DNA of 53,286 nt from Lachnospiraceae bacterium (lineage in GTDB: Bacteria; Bacillota; Clostridia; Lachnospirales; Lachnospiraceae). This document shows positions 51,736 to 53,286 of the stretch, piece by piece; position 1 is the stretch's first letter; the number at the start of each line of letters is the position of its first letter. A program made the position numbers and the translations under genes. The notes beneath the pieces were generated by a model. That model worked only from the letters and a program-made list of their open reading frames with translations, was not told the origin of the DNA and made no database searches. The stretch is from the NCBI GenBank assembly GCA_017622505.1, contig JAGAQZ010000019.1:1-53286 (forward strand), in the 5' to 3' direction.

Positions 51736-53178
51736 ATGTACTCAAATTTAGACAAAACAAAAATCGGTGCCGGTTTGTCCGATATGGACGAGCTTGCGCG
51801 CCAGAAAGCTTACATAGAGGAAGCAAAAACGCTTGTGGCTAAAATTGCCGAAGAGAAAGGCAGTCCTTTGACCTGCCATGTAGCAACCTTCGGTTGTCAG
51901 ATGAATGCAAGAGACAGTGAAAAACTGCTTGGTATTCTGATTGAGGCCGGCTATCAACCTATTGATACAGAAGATGCGGACTTGGTGGTGTATAACACCT
52001 GTACTGTCCGCGATAATGCCAATCAGAAGGTTTACGGGCGTTTGGGCGTGTTAAACGGCAAGAAAAAGAAGAATCCTTTAATGAAGATTGCCCTTTGCGG
52101 TTGTATGACCCAGGAGCCGTCTGCTGTGGAGAAAATCAAGACAAGTTATCCTTTCGTGGATTTAATTTTCGGAACCCATAACATTTTTACCTTTGCGGAG
52201 CTTCTTTGTAAAATGCTGAAGGCGGATAAACGCATTGAAAGCATTTGGCAGGATACCACACAGATTGTGGAGGATTTGCCCATTGAACGTAAATTCAAAT
52301 ATAAAACCGGCGTAAACATTATGTTTGGTTGCAATAACTTCTGTTCTTACTGCATCGTACCTTATGTGCGCGGGCGTGAGAGAAGCCGTGCGCCGGAAGA
52401 AATTATCGAGGAAATCAAGAAACAGGTAGCTGACGGCGTGATTGAAGTCATGCTTCTTGGCCAGAATGTAAATTCCTACGGTAAAAACTTAGACAACCCC
52501 ATCTCTTTTGCAGAACTTTTAAGAAGAGTGGAAGAAATTGAAGGTTTGCAGCGAATTCGTTTTATGACTTCCCATCCGAAGGACTTGTCCGACGAATTAA
52601 TCGAAGTGATGAAACATTCCAAGAAAATTTGCAGGCATTTACATTTGCCCCTGCAGTCCGGAAGTACAAGAATTTTAAAAGCAATGAACCGCAAATACAC
52701 GAAGGAACAGTATTTGGAACTTGCTTTAAAAATACGTCGTGAGATTCCCGATATTGCCATTACCACGGACATTATCGTAGGGTTCCCCGGCGAAACCAAG
52801 GAAGACATTGATGAAACTCTGGATGTCATCCGTAAGGTAAAATACGACAATGCTTTTACATTCCAGTATTCAAAGCGCACCGGTACACCGGCTGCGGCAA
52901 TGGAGAACCAATGTAGTGCGGAATTCGTAAAAGAGCAATTTGACAGGGTTTTAAGTGAGGTACAGCTTAATGCAAGAAACCAAGTGGCATTGTGGGAGGG
53001 GAAAATCATGGATGCCTTGGTGGAAGAGATGAACGAGCATGACAGTACGTTGGTTACGGGACGATTGTCTAATAATACCATCGTACATTTTCCGGGAGAT
53101 GAAAGTCTGATCGGAAAGATTGTGCCGGTGCGTCTTTGCGCCTGCAAGGGATTCTATTACATAGGAGAGCTTGTTTAA
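51736..53178 (+). CDS. miaB: tRNA-2-methylthio-N6-dimethylallyladenosine synthase
   Basis: This radical-SAM methylthiotransferase modifies A37 of tRNAs that read UNN codons. The 480-residue protein has an N-terminal UPF0004 domain (TFGCQMNARDSEKLLG), the radical-SAM CxxxCxxC in CNNFCSYC with IVPYVRGRERSR, and a C-terminal TRAM domain. The ATG at 51736 is preferred; an in-frame TTG at 51724 gives four extra residues and has no better ribosome site. The N-terminal extension of about 45 residues before the UPF0004 domain is typical of Firmicute MiaB. Only one base separates its stop from the next ATG. Confidence 0.96.
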   Translation: MYSNLDKTKIGAGLSDMDELARQKAYIEEAKTLVAKIAEEKGSPLTCHVATFGCQMNARDSEKLLGILIEAGYQPIDTEDADLVVYNTCTVRDNANQKVYGRLGVLNGKKKKNPLMKIALCGCMTQEPSAVEKIKTSYPFVDLIFGTHNIFTFAELLCKMLKADKRIESIWQDTTQIVEDLPIERKFKYKTGVNIMFGCNNFCSYCIVPYVRGRERSRAPEEIIEEIKKQVADGVIEVMLLGQNVNSYGKNLDNPISFAELLRRVEEIEGLQRIRFMTSHPKDLSDELIEVMKHSKKICRHLHLPLQSGSTRILKAMNRKYTKEQYLELALKIRREIPDIAITTDIIVGFPGETKEDIDETLDVIRKVKYDNAFTFQYSKRTGTPAAAMENQCSAEFVKEQFDRVLSEVQLNARNQVALWEGKIMDALVEEMNEHDSTLVTGRLSNNTIVHFPGDESLIGKIVPVRLCACKGFYYIGELV

Positions 53179-53179
53179 A

Positions 53180-53286
53180 ATGGAAAAGTTAAAACCGAAG
53201 TTGTTTTCAGTCATGAAAACCTACACAAAAGAACAGTTTATTAAGGACGTGATTTCAGGTATTGTGGTTGCAATTGTAGCCCTGCC
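53180..53286 (+). CDS. Start of a SulP-family anion permease (3' end outside window)
   Basis: Thirty-five codons are visible from the ATG at 53180. The sequence FIKDVISGIVVAIVALP is the first membrane helix of SulP/SLC26 sulfate or bicarbonate transporters, after a short basic N-terminus. AGGAG (53163-53167) lies inside the end of miaB. The rest of the protein, including any STAS domain, lies beyond the window. Confidence 0.75.
   Translation, partial: MEKLKPKLFSVMKTYTKEQFIKDVISGIVVAIVAL

Noticed and set aside
52476-53147. 223-codon minus-strand frame inside miaB
   Set aside because: It lies wholly antisense to the conserved miaB gene and looks like a composition artefact.

Overview
The window looks like chromosomal DNA of an anaerobic, low-GC, endospore-lineage Firmicute, most probably a Lachnospiraceae member. 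The case rests on gene content and order: rex–nnr–alr–mazF, proB–DUF896–5-FCL–proA, yqfC–yqfD–phoH–ybeY, tepA next to spoIIIE/ftsK, an NfnAB-like transhydrogenase, fhs/folD one-carbon genes, BspA-type leucine-rich surface proteins and a PKTG-type sorting signal. No rRNA, tRNA, CRISPR array, insertion sequence or prophage gene was recognised. All genes lie on the plus strand except one ABC-F ATPase at 6484-8475. No gene-free stretch exceeds 300 bases.

Layout. 1-2498: the 3' end of a sortase-anchored surface protein, then a secreted BspA-like LRR protein. 2736-5453: a putative Re-citrate synthase and an NADP isocitrate dehydrogenase, apparently a route to 2-oxoglutarate and glutamate. 5607-6394: an orphan AT-rich membrane protein behind a promoter covered by a very regular four-half-site operator. 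6484-8475: ABC-F ATPase. 8719-11589: two adjacent TIR-domain membrane proteins, one with a Sel1-repeat outer part and one with an LRR outer part; this is the most unusual accessory locus here. 11658-18352: rex, a coiled-coil protein, nnr, alr, a MazF toxin without an adjacent antitoxin, a DUF21/CBS membrane protein, and yebC. 18377-24143: metY, a polyprenyl-phosphate-type glycosyltransferase, a large polytopic protein with a disordered tail containing a duplicated motif, and tepA. 24273-33593: ftsK/spoIIIE, fhs, folD, a zinc-ribbon/TM/TPR/chitobiase-like protein, and nfnA-nfnB. 33810-38490: a zinc-ribbon membrane protein, rlmH, pyrimidine-nucleoside phosphorylase and a CASTOR/POLLUX-like channel. 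38604-44109: a sporulation/RNA cluster (yqfC, yqfD, phoH, ybeY, a SpoVB/MurJ-type flippase, a BofC-like protein). 44211-47110: two translationally coupled FAD oxidoreductases. 47272-53286: the proline genes proB and proA separated by four small genes, then a DUF3592-like protein, miaB and the start of a SulP permease.

How the genes may work together. Citrate synthase and IDH produce 2-oxoglutarate and NADPH, NfnAB balances NADH, NADPH and ferredoxin, and Rex senses NADH/NAD+. Nnr repairs hydrated NAD(P)H. Fhs, FolD and 5-FCL handle folate one-carbon units. The TIR pair looks like two receptors with cytosolic, possibly NAD-consuming TIR domains and outward-facing repeat domains. Whether it is a defence, signalling or surface-sensing module cannot be decided from sequence alone.
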